Numbered from the stretch's first letter, positions 31,647-40,880 are shown. The stretch: 64,000 nt of DNA from Petropleomorpha daqingensis (GCF_013408985.1 NZ_JACBZT010000001.1:4295197-4359196); one strand, 5' to 3'. Notes: a model not told the origin generated them from the sequence alone. Numbers and translations: made by a program.

Positions 31647-32432
31647 GTGGTCGACGAGGTCGTCACGGCGTGGCGCCCGGACGTGCCCGGGCTGACCGAG
31701 GTGCTGCACGCCCGGTTCACCGACCACGTCTACCCGGCGCACACCCACGAGGCGTGGACGCTGCTGCTCGTCGACGACGGCGCGGTCAGCTACGACCTCG
31801 ACCGGCACGCGCACGGCGCCACCGGGGCCGAGGTGACGCTGCTGCCGCCGGGGGTGCCGCACGACGGCCGCTCGCAGTTCCCCGGCGGCTTCCGCAAGCG
31901 GGTGCTCTACCTCGAGCCGGCCACGCTGGGGGAGGATCGGGTCGGCCGGGCCGTCGACCGGCCCGCGTTCGGCGACGTCGTCCTGCGCGAGCGGATCTCG
32001 GCGCTGCACGGGGCGCTGCACGGTGACCGCCTCGAGGCGCAGAGCCGGCTGGCGCTGGTCGTCGAGCGGCTCGGCCAGCACCTCGACCGCGACGTCCGGC
32101 CGGCGCCCGACGTCCGGGACGACGCCGTCGCCGACCGGCTGCGCGACCTCCTCGATGCGCACGTCGTCGAGGGGCTGTCCCTGGACGACGCCGCGGCCCT
32201 GCTCGGCCGGCACCCGACCCACCTGGTCCGCGCCTTCGCCCGGCGGTTCGGCATCCCGCCGCACCGCTACCTCACCGGCCGGCGGATCGACCGGGCCAGG
32301 CGGCTGCTGCTCGAGGGGTTGCCCGCCGCCGAGGTGGCGGTCGCGGTCGGGTTCACCGACCAGTCCCACCTGACCCGGCACTTCCGCCGGATGCTCGCGA
32401 CGACGCCCGGCGCCTACGCCCGCTCGGCCTAG
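31647..32432 (+). CDS. AraC-family transcriptional regulator
   Basis: The protein has 261 residues from GTG 31647; an in-frame TTG at 31632 is less likely. The N-terminal cupin-like sensor has DHVYPAHTHEAWTLLLVDDG and LLPPGVPHDGR. The C-terminal double HTH spans about 175-255 (SLDDAAALLGRHPTHLVRAF, GIPPHRYLTGRRIDRARRLL, VGFTDQSHLTRHFRRM). The inducer is unknown. It is divergent from DUF2000, its probable target, and its stop shares CTAG with the next minus-strand gene. Confidence 0.9.
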   Translation: MVDEVVTAWRPDVPGLTEVLHARFTDHVYPAHTHEAWTLLLVDDGAVSYDLDRHAHGATGAEVTLLPPGVPHDGRSQFPGGFRKRVLYLEPATLGEDRVGRAVDRPAFGDVVLRERISALHGALHGDRLEAQSRLALVVERLGQHLDRDVRPAPDVRDDAVADRLRDLLDAHVVEGLSLDDAAALLGRHPTHLVRAFARRFGIPPHRYLTGRRIDRARRLLLEGLPAAEVAVAVGFTDQSHLTRHFRRMLATTPGAYARSA

Positions 32433-33220
32433 GAGCGCGGCAGACCCAGGTCGGCGAGGGCCGCGGCGATCGCGTCGTCGCGGACGAAGTCCAGCGCCAG
32501 GAGCCGGTGCACCAGCACGCCGCGGCGGGTCAGCCGCAGGTCGGCCATCCGCAGCCGGGGGAGCGGCGCACCGCCGGGACGCGGCGCGGCCGGCGGCGGG
32601 TCGAGCAGCCCGGCGCGCTGCAGGTCGGCGAGGTCCTCGCGGGCACCCCACGCCGTCCAGGCGCGCGGGTCGTCCTCCAGAGGGGCCATGGGCAGCGGCA
32701 CGCGGTCGCGGCGGCCGACGCCGGCCAGCAGCGCGAGCTGCCGCCAGCCAAGCTGCTCGGCGATCCGCAGGGCGCGGACGACGAGCTCCGCGTCGAGGTC
32801 GGCGGAGAACGCGACCTCGGCCAGCAGGTAGCCCAGGTGCCGCACCCGCCGCTCGTCGGCCGACCGGCGTGCGGCCCCGACGACGGCCTCGACGATCTCG
32901 CCCGCGGCGGCCCTGGCGCCGGCGCGGCCGGCGAAGAAGGAGTCGTTGCGCAGCGTGCGGTCGGAGCGGGCCAGGGTCACCGAGTGCTCGACGGCGAAGG
33001 CCAGGACGGCGCCGGCCCGCACCCGCTCGCGGGGGACCGCCACCGCCGCGGCCTCCTCGGCGCCCGCGCGCAGGCAGGCGGCCAGCCGCGCGTCGAGCTG
33101 CACCGCGCCCGAGCCGGCCTCGAAGACCAGGTTCGCCGCGGCACCGGTCATCGACCCGGCCACGGGGCTGCCCGCCTGGAGGAGGGCGCGCCCCGGCGCC
33201 TGCTCGTCCGCGGTGGTCAC
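32429..33220 (-). CDS. Hypothetical protein, helical, unknown family
   Basis: The protein has 263 residues and starts at a GTG/ATG-equivalent at 33220 (TTADEQAPGRALL). The middle part shows HLGYLLAEVAFSADLDAELV and RALRIAEQLGWRQLALLAGV, a pattern seen in soluble helical proteins of unknown function. The C-terminus contains LRLTRRGVLVHRLLALDFV, possibly a winged-helix. No signal peptide or catalytic motif is visible. It is divergent from the nitrate transporter by 148 bases; no role in nitrate assimilation is evident. Confidence 0.65.
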   Translation of the reverse strand: MTTADEQAPGRALLQAGSPVAGSMTGAAANLVFEAGSGAVQLDARLAACLRAGAEEAAAVAVPRERVRAGAVLAFAVEHSVTLARSDRTLRNDSFFAGRAGARAAAGEIVEAVVGAARRSADERRVRHLGYLLAEVAFSADLDAELVVRALRIAEQLGWRQLALLAGVGRRDRVPLPMAPLEDDPRAWTAWGAREDLADLQRAGLLDPPPAAPRPGGAPLPRLRMADLRLTRRGVLVHRLLALDFVRDDAIAAALADLGLPRS

Positions 33221-33296
33221 GCCGATGATCTTCCCCGGCGCCGGGCGGCCCGCGCACGCCGGCGGCGGCTGCCCTCACCACACCGGGGCAGGCGCG

Positions 33297-33312
33297 GTGA
33301 GCGAAAGGGAAC
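33297..33312. promoter_or_regulatory. Possible GlnR half box upstream of the nitrate transporter
   Basis: GTGAG-N6-GGAAC at 33297-33312 resembles one a/b half (GTNAC-N6-GAAAC) of a GlnR nitrogen-regulator box, 57 bases upstream of the ATG. Both pentamers deviate by one base and the second half is not obvious, so the call is weak. Nitrate assimilation genes are known GlnR targets in actinobacteria. Confidence 0.25.
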
Positions 33313-33368
33313 ACAGGTTCTCCCGCGCGGCAACGGCGAGGGAACCGGCGCCCGACATCGTTCGGCGC

Positions 33369-34745
33369 ATGGCCGCTCCGACCCGCACGTCGCCGTCCGC
33401 CGATGTCCTCGCCGCGCCGTCCCGATCGCACTGGATCGACGACTGGCGCCCCGAGGACCCCGCCTTCTGGGAACGCGCCGGCCAGCGCGTCGCCCGCCGC
33501 AACCTGTTCTTCTCGGTCTTCTCCGAGCACATCGGTTTCTCGATCTGGAGCCTGTGGTCGGTGCTGGTGCTCTTCCTGCCCGAGGACGTCTACGGCATCG
33601 ACCCGGCGGGCAAGTTCCTGCTGACGACGCTGCCGACGGCGCTCGGGGCGGCCCTCCGGCTGCCCTACACCTTCGCCGTGGCGAAGTTCGGCGGCCGCAA
33701 CTGGACGATCGTCAGCGCCGCGCTGCTGCTCGTGCCCACCGTGGCCACCGCGATCGTGCTGGAGCCCGGCGTCGACTACGGCACCCTGCTGCTCGTCTCC
33801 TGCCTGGCCGGGGTCGGCGGCGGCAACTTCGCCAGCTCGATGGCCAACATCAACGCCTTCTACCCGGACCGGCTCAAGGGCTGGGCGCTCGGCCTCAACG
33901 CCGGCGGCGGCAACCTCGGCGTCCCGGTGATCCAGCTGGTCGGCCTGCTCGTGCTGGCCACCGCCGGCGTCGGGCACCCGCGGCTGATCCTGTGGATCTA
34001 CCTGCCGCTGATCGTCGTCGCCGCCGTCGGCGCGGCGCTGCTGATGGACAACCTCGCGACGGCGCGCAACCAGCCCCGGGCGATGCGCGCGGCCACCCGT
34101 GAGCCGCACACCTGGGTCATGTCGCTGCTCTACATCGGCACCTTCGGCTCGTTCATCGGCTTCGGCTTCGCCTTCGGCCAGGTGCTGCAGAACCAGTTCG
34201 CCGCCGAGTTCGCCACCCCGCTGGCCGCGGCGTCGCTGACCTGGCTCGGCCCGCTGCTCGGCTCGCTGATCCGCCCGCTCGGCGGCTCGCTGGCCGACCG
34301 CTTCGGCGGCGCGCGCATCACGTTCTGGAACTTCCTGGCGATGGCGGCCGGCGCGGCGGTGGTGTTCTGGGCGTCGCAGATCGGCTCGCTGGCGCTGTTC
34401 GTCTTCGGCTTCGTGCTGCTGTTCGTGCTCAGCGGCCTCGGCAACGGCTCGACCTACAAGATGATCCCCGCGATCTTCCGCTCCCAGGCGCTGCGGCAGG
34501 TGGCCGAGGGTGGGGACGCCGCCGCCGCGGAGAAGCGGGCGCTGCGGATGTCGGGCGCGCTCATCGGCATCGCCGGGGCGGTCGGCGCCTTCGGCGGGGT
34601 GCTGGTCAACCTCGCGTTCCGGCAGTCGTTCCTGACGACGGGCAGCGGGGACGCCGCGTACCTCGCGTTCATCGCCTTCTACGCCGTCTGCGTCGTCGTC
34701 ACCTGGGCCGTGTACCTGCGGCCGGGAGCCGCGCACCGCGTGTAG
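33369..34745 (+). CDS. narK: NarK/NasA-type nitrate/nitrite MFS transporter
   Basis: The protein has 458 residues with about 12 TM segments. The N-terminal signature WRPEDPAFWERAGQRVARRN precedes TM1. The nitrate signatures are GGGNFASSMANINAFYP and GLGNGSTYKMIPAIF, with the Arg of LGAALRLPYTF. It imports nitrate for the narB-nirBD reductases. I chose ATG 33369; a GTG at 33297 in the same frame would add 24 residues. It is separated from nirD by regulator pairs, so it has its own promoter, possibly under NnaR and GlnR. Confidence 0.93.
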   Translation: MAAPTRTSPSADVLAAPSRSHWIDDWRPEDPAFWERAGQRVARRNLFFSVFSEHIGFSIWSLWSVLVLFLPEDVYGIDPAGKFLLTTLPTALGAALRLPYTFAVAKFGGRNWTIVSAALLLVPTVATAIVLEPGVDYGTLLLVSCLAGVGGGNFASSMANINAFYPDRLKGWALGLNAGGGNLGVPVIQLVGLLVLATAGVGHPRLILWIYLPLIVVAAVGAALLMDNLATARNQPRAMRAATREPHTWVMSLLYIGTFGSFIGFGFAFGQVLQNQFAAEFATPLAAASLTWLGPLLGSLIRPLGGSLADRFGGARITFWNFLAMAAGAAVVFWASQIGSLALFVFGFVLLFVLSGLGNGSTYKMIPAIFRSQALRQVAEGGDAAAAEKRALRMSGALIGIAGAVGAFGGVLVNLAFRQSFLTTGSGDAAYLAFIAFYAVCVVVTWAVYLRPGAAHRV

Positions 34746-34779
34746 GAGTTGTCGCACCCCGCCGCTAGCGTGCGCGCGC

Positions 34780-35316
34780 ATGAGCGACCGAGCGGTGCTG
34801 CCCGTGCTCCTCCGTGGCTGGGACGACGCGTGGGGGCGCCTCGACGCCCGGCTCGCCGGCCTGACCGACGCCGAGTACCTGTGGGAGCCGGTCCCGTCGT
34901 CCTGGACGGTCCGGCCCGGCGAGGGCGGGTGGACGGCCGACCGGGCCGATCCCGATCCGGACCCCGCGCCGGTGACCACCATCGCGTGGCGGATCTGGCA
35001 CCTCGGCAGCGACTGCCTGGCCTCCTACCTCAGCCGGTCGCCGGCGGGGCGCCCGCTCGCGGTCACCGGCGCGCAGTGGCACGGTGACGCCGCCACGGCA
35101 CTGGTCGACCTGCGCACGGCGGCGGGAGCTTTCCGCGACGCCACGGTCGCCCTCGGCGAGGACGGGCTCTGGCAGCCGCTCGGCCCGACCTGGGGCCCGT
35201 ACGCCGAGGACACCTGGGCCGACCTCGTCGTCCACGCCTTCGACGAACTGGCCCACCACGGCGCGGAGATCGCGCTGCTCCGCGACCTGTTCCGCGCTCA
35301 GACGGCCAGCCGGTAA
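34780..35316 (+). CDS. DinB-superfamily protein
   Basis: The protein has 178 residues. The four-helix DinB fold is suggested by TIAWRIWHLGSDCLASYL with its metal His, and HAFDELAHHGAEIALLRDLF, with two His in the last helix. Such proteins are usually thiol-dependent transferases or of unknown role. The start is ATG 34780, 34 bases after narK. Its end overlaps the convergent nnaR by 19 bases, which suggests positional rather than functional linkage to nitrate genes. Confidence 0.8.
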   Translation: MSDRAVLPVLLRGWDDAWGRLDARLAGLTDAEYLWEPVPSSWTVRPGEGGWTADRADPDPDPAPVTTIAWRIWHLGSDCLASYLSRSPAGRPLAVTGAQWHGDAATALVDLRTAAGAFRDATVALGEDGLWQPLGPTWGPYAEDTWADLVVHAFDELAHHGAEIALLRDLFRAQTASR

Positions 35317-36422
35317 CCCCGCTTCACGACCGTCTGCACCAGCGGCGCACCGATGGCCGCGCGCAGCCGGGTGACCGCCATCTCGACCGCGTGCACGTCA
35401 CCGCCACCGGGCAGCACCGCGGTCAGGTCCGGCCGGGAGACGACGGCACCGGGACGCTCGGTCAGCGCGCGCAGCACGGCCAGCGACCCGGGTGCGGGCT
35501 CGACAAGCCGGCCGTCGACCACGGCCGCGTACCCGCGCACCTGCAGCGTGTGCCCGGCGACGTCGAGCACCGGGTCGCGCTCGGGCAGCCGGGTGACCAC
35601 CTCCCGGGCCAACGCTCCGAGCCGCGCCCGCTCCGGCTGCCACGTCGGGATCCCGGCGGCCTGCAGCGGGCCGGCGGTCACCGATCCGACGGCGATCGCC
35701 CGCACCCGCCCGCGCAGCGCGGCCACGAACTCGTCGCGCCGACCGAGGTCCCCGGCCACCTGCAGCAGCGAGGCCGCGGCCGGGGCGCTGGTGAACGTCA
35801 CCGCGTCGATCCCGCCGCCGATCACCGCGGCGACCAGCCGCTGCACCGGGACGACGTCCTCCGGCAGCACCCAGCGGTAGACCGGAACGGTCAGCACGTC
35901 GGCGCCGGTGGCGCGCAGTCCCTCGACGAAGTCGGGCAGCGGGTCGCCGTGCAGCTGGACGGCGATCCTCCGTCCGGCCAGCGGGCCCTCCGCCCCGGAG
36001 AGCAGGTGCTCGAGCACCTCGGCCGACGACTCCGACTCCGGCGACCACGCGTCGACCAGGCCGCCACCGCGGATCGCGCCGCGCGCCTTGGGTCCGCGGG
36101 CCAGCACCCGCGCCGCGCGGAGGTGCTCGACCAGCGGCAGGTCCCAAGCCTCGGCCGCCTCCAGCCAGCCGCGGAACCCGACGCCCGTCGTCGCCACCAC
36201 CAGGTCGACGGGGGCCGCCAGCACCGCGCGGGTCGCCGCGACCAGCTCGGAGTCGTCGGCCAGGGGCACGATCCGGATGGCCGGCGCGTGCACGACGCGG
36301 GCGCCGCGGCGGTCCAGCAGCGCGCCCAGCTCCTCCTTGCGCCGGGCCGCGGTCACCGCGACCGTGTAGCCGGCCAGCGGGAGCGGGCCCTCGGGCTCGG
36401 CGTCCGGGAGGGCGTCGGTCAC
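35298..36422 (-). CDS. nnaR: HemD-domain/winged-helix nitrate assimilation regulator NnaR
   Basis: The protein has 374 residues from GTG 36422 (frame open to 36473). The N-terminal 260 residues are a uroporphyrinogen-III synthase (HemD) fold (YTVAVTAARRKEELGALLDR, TFTSAPAAASLLQVAG). The last 90 are an OmpR-type winged helix (GSLAVLRALTERPGAVVSRP, then VEMAVTRLRAAIG, TVVKRGYRLAV). This fusion is the NnaR type known to activate nitrate and nitrite assimilation genes in Streptomyces and mycobacteria. Its place beside narK and nirBD supports this. HemD catalysis is not assumed; the domain may sense nitrite or a tetrapyrrole. Confidence 0.9.
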   Translation of the reverse strand: MTDALPDAEPEGPLPLAGYTVAVTAARRKEELGALLDRRGARVVHAPAIRIVPLADDSELVAATRAVLAAPVDLVVATTGVGFRGWLEAAEAWDLPLVEHLRAARVLARGPKARGAIRGGGLVDAWSPESESSAEVLEHLLSGAEGPLAGRRIAVQLHGDPLPDFVEGLRATGADVLTVPVYRWVLPEDVVPVQRLVAAVIGGGIDAVTFTSAPAAASLLQVAGDLGRRDEFVAALRGRVRAIAVGSVTAGPLQAAGIPTWQPERARLGALAREVVTRLPERDPVLDVAGHTLQVRGYAAVVDGRLVEPAPGSLAVLRALTERPGAVVSRPDLTAVLPGGGDVHAVEMAVTRLRAAIGAPLVQTVVKRGYRLAV

Positions 36423-36469
36423 GTCCCCATGGTGCGGCCCCCACGTTGCGGCCGTGTGTCGGGGCCGTG

Positions 36470-37924
36470 TCACACGGTGCGGTCGCGGCCCCAGGCGGCC
36501 AGCAGGATGCTCGCGTCGTCCTGGAGCACGCCGCGCTGGTGGGCGAGCACCGCCCGGGTCAGCCGGCGCACCGTCTCCGGCGGCGGCTGGTCGGCGGCCG
36601 CCGCCCGGCGCAGGTACTCCACCAGGCGGGCCTCGCCGAACTCCCGGCCGGACGGGTCGCGGGCCTCGGTGACCCCGTCGGTGTAGAGCACGAGCCAGTC
36701 ACCCGGCTGCAGCACCTCCTCACCGACCGCGAGCACCCCCGAGGCCAGTCCGAACGGCGTCCGCCGGCCGCCCTCGAGCGCGCGGACCACCTTGCCGCCG
36801 CGCAGCACCAGCGGCGGCGGGTGCCCCGCGCCGACGTAGCGCAGCCGGCCGCTGGCGACGTCCAGCTCGGCGAGGACACCGGTGACGAACGCGCTGCCGG
36901 AGAAGTGAGCGGCGACCACGTCGTCCACCGCGCGCGCCTGGTCCTCGAGGCTGCACCCGGCCCGCCGGGCGGCCCGGTAGCCGGCGAGCGCGGCGGCGGC
37001 CATCAGCCCGGCGGGCAGCCCGTGGCCCATCGCGTCGAACACCGCCAGCGAGACGGCGTGCTCGGCCAGGGCGTAGTCGAAGGCGTCCCCGCCCACCTCG
37101 TAGCAGGGCTCCAGCATCCCGGCCAGCGTGAACGCGCCGGTGGAGGCGGTCAGCGGCGGCAGCTGCTGCCAGATCAGCTCGGCCGAGGCCGACCGGTGCT
37201 CGGTGCGGCGCGCCCGCTCCAGCACGTCGCCGTACGGGCCCATCGCGGCGAGCAGGTGCCCCAGCAGCGCGGCCAGCCACGAGCACTGCTCGCGCAGCGC
37301 CGGGTCGTAGAGGTCGCCGGCGTTGCGCACGCCGACCTCGAGCACCCCGAGCCGGTCGGTGCCGTCGAGCAGCGGAAGCCACAGCCGCGGCGGGTCGGCC
37401 TCCGGCGGGAGCAGCCGCGCGGCCTGGAACACCCGGCCGGGCAGCGTGCCCTCGATCGCCGTGGGGGACGGTTCCGGCCGGCCGGCCGGGGACAGACGGC
37501 GCAGCTGGCGCTGGTCGTGGTCGACCAGGTGGACGACGACGTCGACGTCCATGGACCGCCCGGCCCCGGCGGCGAGCGCGGCCAGTCGCTCCGGCGGTGC
37601 GGTCCGCGAGGCCTCGAGCAGGTGCACGAGGGCGGCGAGCGGGCCGGTGGCCGGCCGGCGCTGGCGGATCGGGTGGCTGTAGGGCACCCGACGTTGCCAG
37701 CGCAGCTCGTCGAGCCGCTCGTTGACCGTGTGCGCCAGGATGTCGCACTCGTGCGGCGGCGCCGGTACCAGCCCGGCGAGGAAGGCCTCGACGTCGAGCA
37801 GGTCGAGGTTGCCGCCCAGCGCGAAGTAGCGGGACCACAGCTGCTCGAGGGTCAGGTCGGCGTGCCGGTAGGCCTCGACCAGCACGCTGCGCTGCTGCTC
37901 CTCCCCGGCGGACGGTGGGGCCAT
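36470..37924 (-). CDS. SpoIIE-type PP2C serine phosphatase with GAF sensor
   Basis: The protein has 484 residues. A helical N-terminus (about 1-100) is followed by a GAF-like part (RSMDVDVVVHLVDHDQRQLR, then RLWLPLLDGTDRLGVLEVG). The PP2C/SpoIIE domain covers 270-480 with GGDAFDYALAEHAVSLAVFD, AMGHGLPAGLMAA, YVGAGHPPPLVLRGG, LVLYTDGVTEAR and QDDASILLAAW; metal Asp residues are present. Such phosphatases usually dephosphorylate an anti-sigma antagonist; no such partner gene is seen here. The ATG shares one base with the upstream gene's stop (TGATG). Confidence 0.92.
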   Translation of the reverse strand: MAPPSAGEEQQRSVLVEAYRHADLTLEQLWSRYFALGGNLDLLDVEAFLAGLVPAPPHECDILAHTVNERLDELRWQRRVPYSHPIRQRRPATGPLAALVHLLEASRTAPPERLAALAAGAGRSMDVDVVVHLVDHDQRQLRRLSPAGRPEPSPTAIEGTLPGRVFQAARLLPPEADPPRLWLPLLDGTDRLGVLEVGVRNAGDLYDPALREQCSWLAALLGHLLAAMGPYGDVLERARRTEHRSASAELIWQQLPPLTASTGAFTLAGMLEPCYEVGGDAFDYALAEHAVSLAVFDAMGHGLPAGLMAAAALAGYRAARRAGCSLEDQARAVDDVVAAHFSGSAFVTGVLAELDVASGRLRYVGAGHPPPLVLRGGKVVRALEGGRRTPFGLASGVLAVGEEVLQPGDWLVLYTDGVTEARDPSGREFGEARLVEYLRRAAAADQPPPETVRRLTRAVLAHQRGVLQDDASILLAAWGRDRTV

Positions 37925-38652
37925 CACCGCCGCCGGCGGACGGCGGAGCCCGCGACGGTGCGCGCGACCTCCCGCAGCGGCAGGGCGTCCTGGGTGTCCC
38001 GCGCCAGCAGCATGCCGAACGCGGCGTCCTCGTCGACGCCGTGCCGGGCCATGAGCACGCCCTTCGCCACGCTCACCAGGTCGCGGTCGCGCACGGCCTG
38101 CTGCAGCTCGTCGGAGCGCCGCTGCGCGCGCTCGTAGGACTGCACGTTGGCGACCAGGACGGCGGCCTGCGCGGAGAACAGGCCCATCAGCCGCTCGGCG
38201 TGCGCGTCGAACGCGTGCGGCCGGTCGGCGTAGACCTTCATCGCGCCCAGCGCCCGGTCGCCGGCGACCATCGGGGCGCTCAGTGCCGAGCGCAGCCCCA
38301 GCGGTCGCGCCTCGGCCGCCCAGAACGGCCAGCGAGGGTCGTCGGACAGGTCGTCGACGCGCACGACCTGCCGCAGCGCCGTCGCGGCCAGGCAGGGACC
38401 CTCGTCCCGCTCGTACTGCAGCGCATCGGCGCGCTCGACCCGCGCATCGGTGGCGGCCGAGCTGCGCCGGCCGCGCTCGTCGACGATGGTGACGCCGGCG
38501 CCCACCGAGCCGGGCACCGTCTCGACCGCGAGGGACGTGACCAGGCCGAGCGCGGTGGTCACCGTCTCGTGGGACAGCAGCAGGCCGGACATCCGGGCGA
38601 AGACGACGGCCAGCTCGTCGGCCAGGGGCAGTGCGGAACCCGTCGGGTCCAC
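37924..38652 (-). CDS. GAF-ANTAR domain regulator
   Basis: The protein has 242 residues from GTG 38652, preceded by GAGGAGTTCC. The GAF domain spans about 20-165 (YERDEGPCLAATALRQVVRV, then SALSAPMVAGDRALGAMKVY). A connector with RAQRRSDELQQAV leads to an ANTAR domain (RDLVSVAKGVLMARHGVDED, AFGMLLARD). It is expected to bind mRNA hairpins as an antiterminator when its GAF ligand changes. It is translationally coupled to the phosphatase, so the pair may share a signal. Confidence 0.88.
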   Translation of the reverse strand: MDPTGSALPLADELAVVFARMSGLLLSHETVTTALGLVTSLAVETVPGSVGAGVTIVDERGRRSSAATDARVERADALQYERDEGPCLAATALRQVVRVDDLSDDPRWPFWAAEARPLGLRSALSAPMVAGDRALGAMKVYADRPHAFDAHAERLMGLFSAQAAVLVANVQSYERAQRRSDELQQAVRDRDLVSVAKGVLMARHGVDEDAAFGMLLARDTQDALPLREVARTVAGSAVRRRR

Positions 38653-38733
38653 GGAACTCCTCGTTCCACCGTCGCACGCGCCCCGTGAGCTCGAGGACGG
38701 CGACGTGCGCCCAGGATAGGCGGAGCCGTTCCG

Positions 38734-39285
38734 CTACCGCGCTTCCTGCGCTGCGCCGTCCACGATCAGCTGCGCCCGTTCGCGGGTGCGGTCGGCGGCG
38801 AACCAGCGGGCCTCGGTCCGCTGCCAGGCCCGCCAGTCCGCCTCGTGCTCCTCGCCGTCCCTGGCCAGCCCTCGGGCCAGGCGCAGCTGCGCCGGGGCCT
38901 CGACCCAGACCCGCAGCGTCGTCCACGGGTCGAGGGCGGCCGGGCTCGAGCCGCACCCCTCGACGACCAGCACCTCCGGAACCGGCACCGGGGTCGGCTG
39001 CGCGGCGAACCGCCGGGCGGCCCAGTCGTAGCGGTGGTACCCGCCGGGCTCGCCGTCGGCGAGCGGCCGCAGCACCCCGGCGGCCAGCCGGGCGGCGGCG
39101 CCGGTCAGCGTCCAGCCGGCGTAGAGGTCGTCCATGTGCACCTGCTCGGCGCCCGGCCCGAGGGCGGCGGCCAGCCGGCCGGCGAACGTCGTCTTGCCCG
39201 AGCCGGCCGGTCCGTCGACGCAGACCAGCCGGACGGCGCCGAGCCGGGCCGGCGCCGCGCGCAGTCGGTCGACCAGGGCCCTCAC
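38734..39285 (-). CDS. Uridine kinase-like P-loop nucleoside kinase
   Basis: The protein has 183 residues from GTG 39285, overlapping the MBL stop as GTGA. The P-loop is VDGPAGSGKTTFAG, the acceptor site HMDDLYAGW, and later PEVLVVEGCGSSP and LRVWVEAPAQLRLAR. These are the uridine kinase/phosphoribulokinase superfamily layout. The acceptor substrate is uncertain. Coupling with an MBL hydrolase does not by itself suggest a pathway. Confidence 0.82.
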   Translation of the reverse strand: MRALVDRLRAAPARLGAVRLVCVDGPAGSGKTTFAGRLAAALGPGAEQVHMDDLYAGWTLTGAAARLAAGVLRPLADGEPGGYHRYDWAARRFAAQPTPVPVPEVLVVEGCGSSPAALDPWTTLRVWVEAPAQLRLARGLARDGEEHEADWRAWQRTEARWFAADRTRERAQLIVDGAAQEAR

Positions 39286-40334
39286 CGGACGGCGGCGGTC
39301 CAGGTGGGGACGGTGCTCCCGCTGCCGACCACGAGCCCCCGGCTGGCCAGCAGCCGCAGGTGGGCGTCGGTCTCGGTGACGGCGAAGATCCGCATCCGCC
39401 GCTCGTACTGGTCCCACGGCCGCGACCAGGTGAGGTGGGCGGCGAGCTCCCACGGCGTGCTGCCCGGGTGCCCCCGCACCGCGGTGAGCAGCTCGGCGAG
39501 CCGGTGCTCGTGGTGGGCGGCCAGCTCGTCGGTGCGCGAGGCCAGGCCCCGGAAGCGCCACTCGTGCGCCGGCAGCACCTCGGTCGGCTCGCCCCGGCCG
39601 GCGACGGCGGCCAGCGAGGCGAGGTAGGCGCGCAGCGGATCGGCCAGCCCGTTGTGCATCGTCGAGATGTTGGGGCTGATCCGGGGCAGCACGTGGTCGC
39701 CGGAGAACAGCAGCCCGGTGCGCTCCTCGGCGAAGCACAGGTGGCCCGGGGTGTGGCCGGGGGTGTGCACGGCGCGCAGCCGCCAGCCGGGCAGGTCGGC
39801 GACGTCGCCGTCCTCGAGCAGCCGGTCGGCCAGGGCCATCCGCGAGAAGGGCGCGTGGTGCTCCGGCGGGCCGACGTCGGCGGTCGCCTCGTCGGGGTCG
39901 GCGCCGAGCGAGACCAGGAACGCGACCTCGGCGGCGACCGAGGCGGCCGGGTCGCGGTGCACGGGGGAGGCGACGATCCCGGCGTCGGCCGGGTGCATGG
40001 CCACCCACGCACCGGAGGCCTCGCGGACCCGGCCGGCCAGGCCGAGGTGGTCGAAGTGCAGGTGGGTCACGAGGACGCCGCGGACGTCGGACACCGAGCC
40101 GCCGAGCGCGGCGAGGCCGTCGGAGAGCGCCGTCCACCCCTCGTCGCTGTCCCAGCCAGTGTCGATCAGGCCGAGCCCACCGCCGGGCAGCGCCAGCACG
40201 TAGGCGGTGACGTAGCGCAGCCCGCCGTGCGGGATCGGCACCGGGACCGACCAGAGGTCCTCGCGCAGCCGCTCGACGGGTGGGAGGGCGCGCGCCCGCC
40301 ACGCCTCGTGCTGCGCGGTCCCGGTGATGTCCAC
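39282..40334 (-). CDS. MBL-fold hydrolase with C-terminal winged-helix-like domain
   Basis: The protein has 350 residues from GTG 40334. The metal motif is THLHFDHLG (HxHxDH), with VHTPGHTPGHL and FSGDHVLP as further ligands. The C-terminal part (HEHRLAELLTAVRGHPGSTP, and others) resembles the LACTB2-like helical domain that binds nucleic acid or CoA. Thioesterase or RNase activity is possible. It precedes the kinase-like gene by a 4-base overlap and its start is 48 bases from the divergent PH-domain gene. Confidence 0.88.
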   Translation of the reverse strand: MDITGTAQHEAWRARALPPVERLREDLWSVPVPIPHGGLRYVTAYVLALPGGGLGLIDTGWDSDEGWTALSDGLAALGGSVSDVRGVLVTHLHFDHLGLAGRVREASGAWVAMHPADAGIVASPVHRDPAASVAAEVAFLVSLGADPDEATADVGPPEHHAPFSRMALADRLLEDGDVADLPGWRLRAVHTPGHTPGHLCFAEERTGLLFSGDHVLPRISPNISTMHNGLADPLRAYLASLAAVAGRGEPTEVLPAHEWRFRGLASRTDELAAHHEHRLAELLTAVRGHPGSTPWELAAHLTWSRPWDQYERRMRIFAVTETDAHLRLLASRGLVVGSGSTVPTWTAAVR

Positions 40335-40382
40335 GCCCGGCACTCTGCCAGCCCGCACAGCCGCGGCTGGCAGCATGGGGCC

Positions 40383-40868
40383 GTGCCGTCCGCCGTCACG
40401 ACCCGCGTGTCCGCCGTCCCGCGCGTCATGCGGCTGGTCTGCGCCGGGCTGGCGGCCGTCGTCCTCGCGGTGATGGTGATCGTGGCGATCTTCCTGAAGT
40501 CGTCCTCGACAGGCGTGGTCTCGTTCCACACCTCCGACCAGGTGGCGATGATCGGGCTCGGGGTGCTGCTCGCCGTGGGCATCCTGCTGTTGGCGCGGCC
40601 CCGGGTGGACGCCGACGACGCCGGGGTGCGGGTGCGCAACATCCTCGGGTCGCACGCGCTGCCGTGGTCGGCGGTGCGCTCGGTGCGCTTCGAACGCAAG
40701 TCCCCGTGGGCCACGTTGCTGCTGGTCACCGGGGAGGAGATCGCCGTCCTCGCGGTCCAGTCCGCCGACGGCGAGCGGGCCGTGGCCGCGACCGAGGGGC
40801 TGCGCGCGCTGCTGGCCGCCAACCGGCCGCCGGAGCCGCCCCGCCCACCCCTGCTCTACGACAACTAG
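40383..40868 (+). CDS. PH-domain membrane protein (CFP-6-like)
   Basis: The protein has 161 residues from GTG 40383. Two TM segments (VCAGLAAVVLAVMVIVAIFL, and IGLGVLLAVGILLLA) are followed by a cytosolic bacterial PH-like domain (VDADDAGVRVRNILGSHALP, then WSAVRSVRFERKSPWATLLL). The same two-TM plus PH layout occurs in mycobacterial CFP-6-like proteins near infC. A disordered Pro-rich tail (NRPPEPPRPPLLYDN) ends it. Function is not known. Confidence 0.8.
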   Translation: MPSAVTTRVSAVPRVMRLVCAGLAAVVLAVMVIVAIFLKSSSTGVVSFHTSDQVAMIGLGVLLAVGILLLARPRVDADDAGVRVRNILGSHALPWSAVRSVRFERKSPWATLLLVTGEEIAVLAVQSADGERAVAATEGLRALLAANRPPEPPRPPLLYDN

Positions 40869-40880
40869 GGGCGGGGCCTC

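Noticed and set aside
36470-40012. 1180-residue minus-strand frame
   Set aside because: Only its last part (from ATG 37924) is a real protein; the rest is antisense or out of frame to clear genes for the GAF-ANTAR, kinase-like and MBL proteins.
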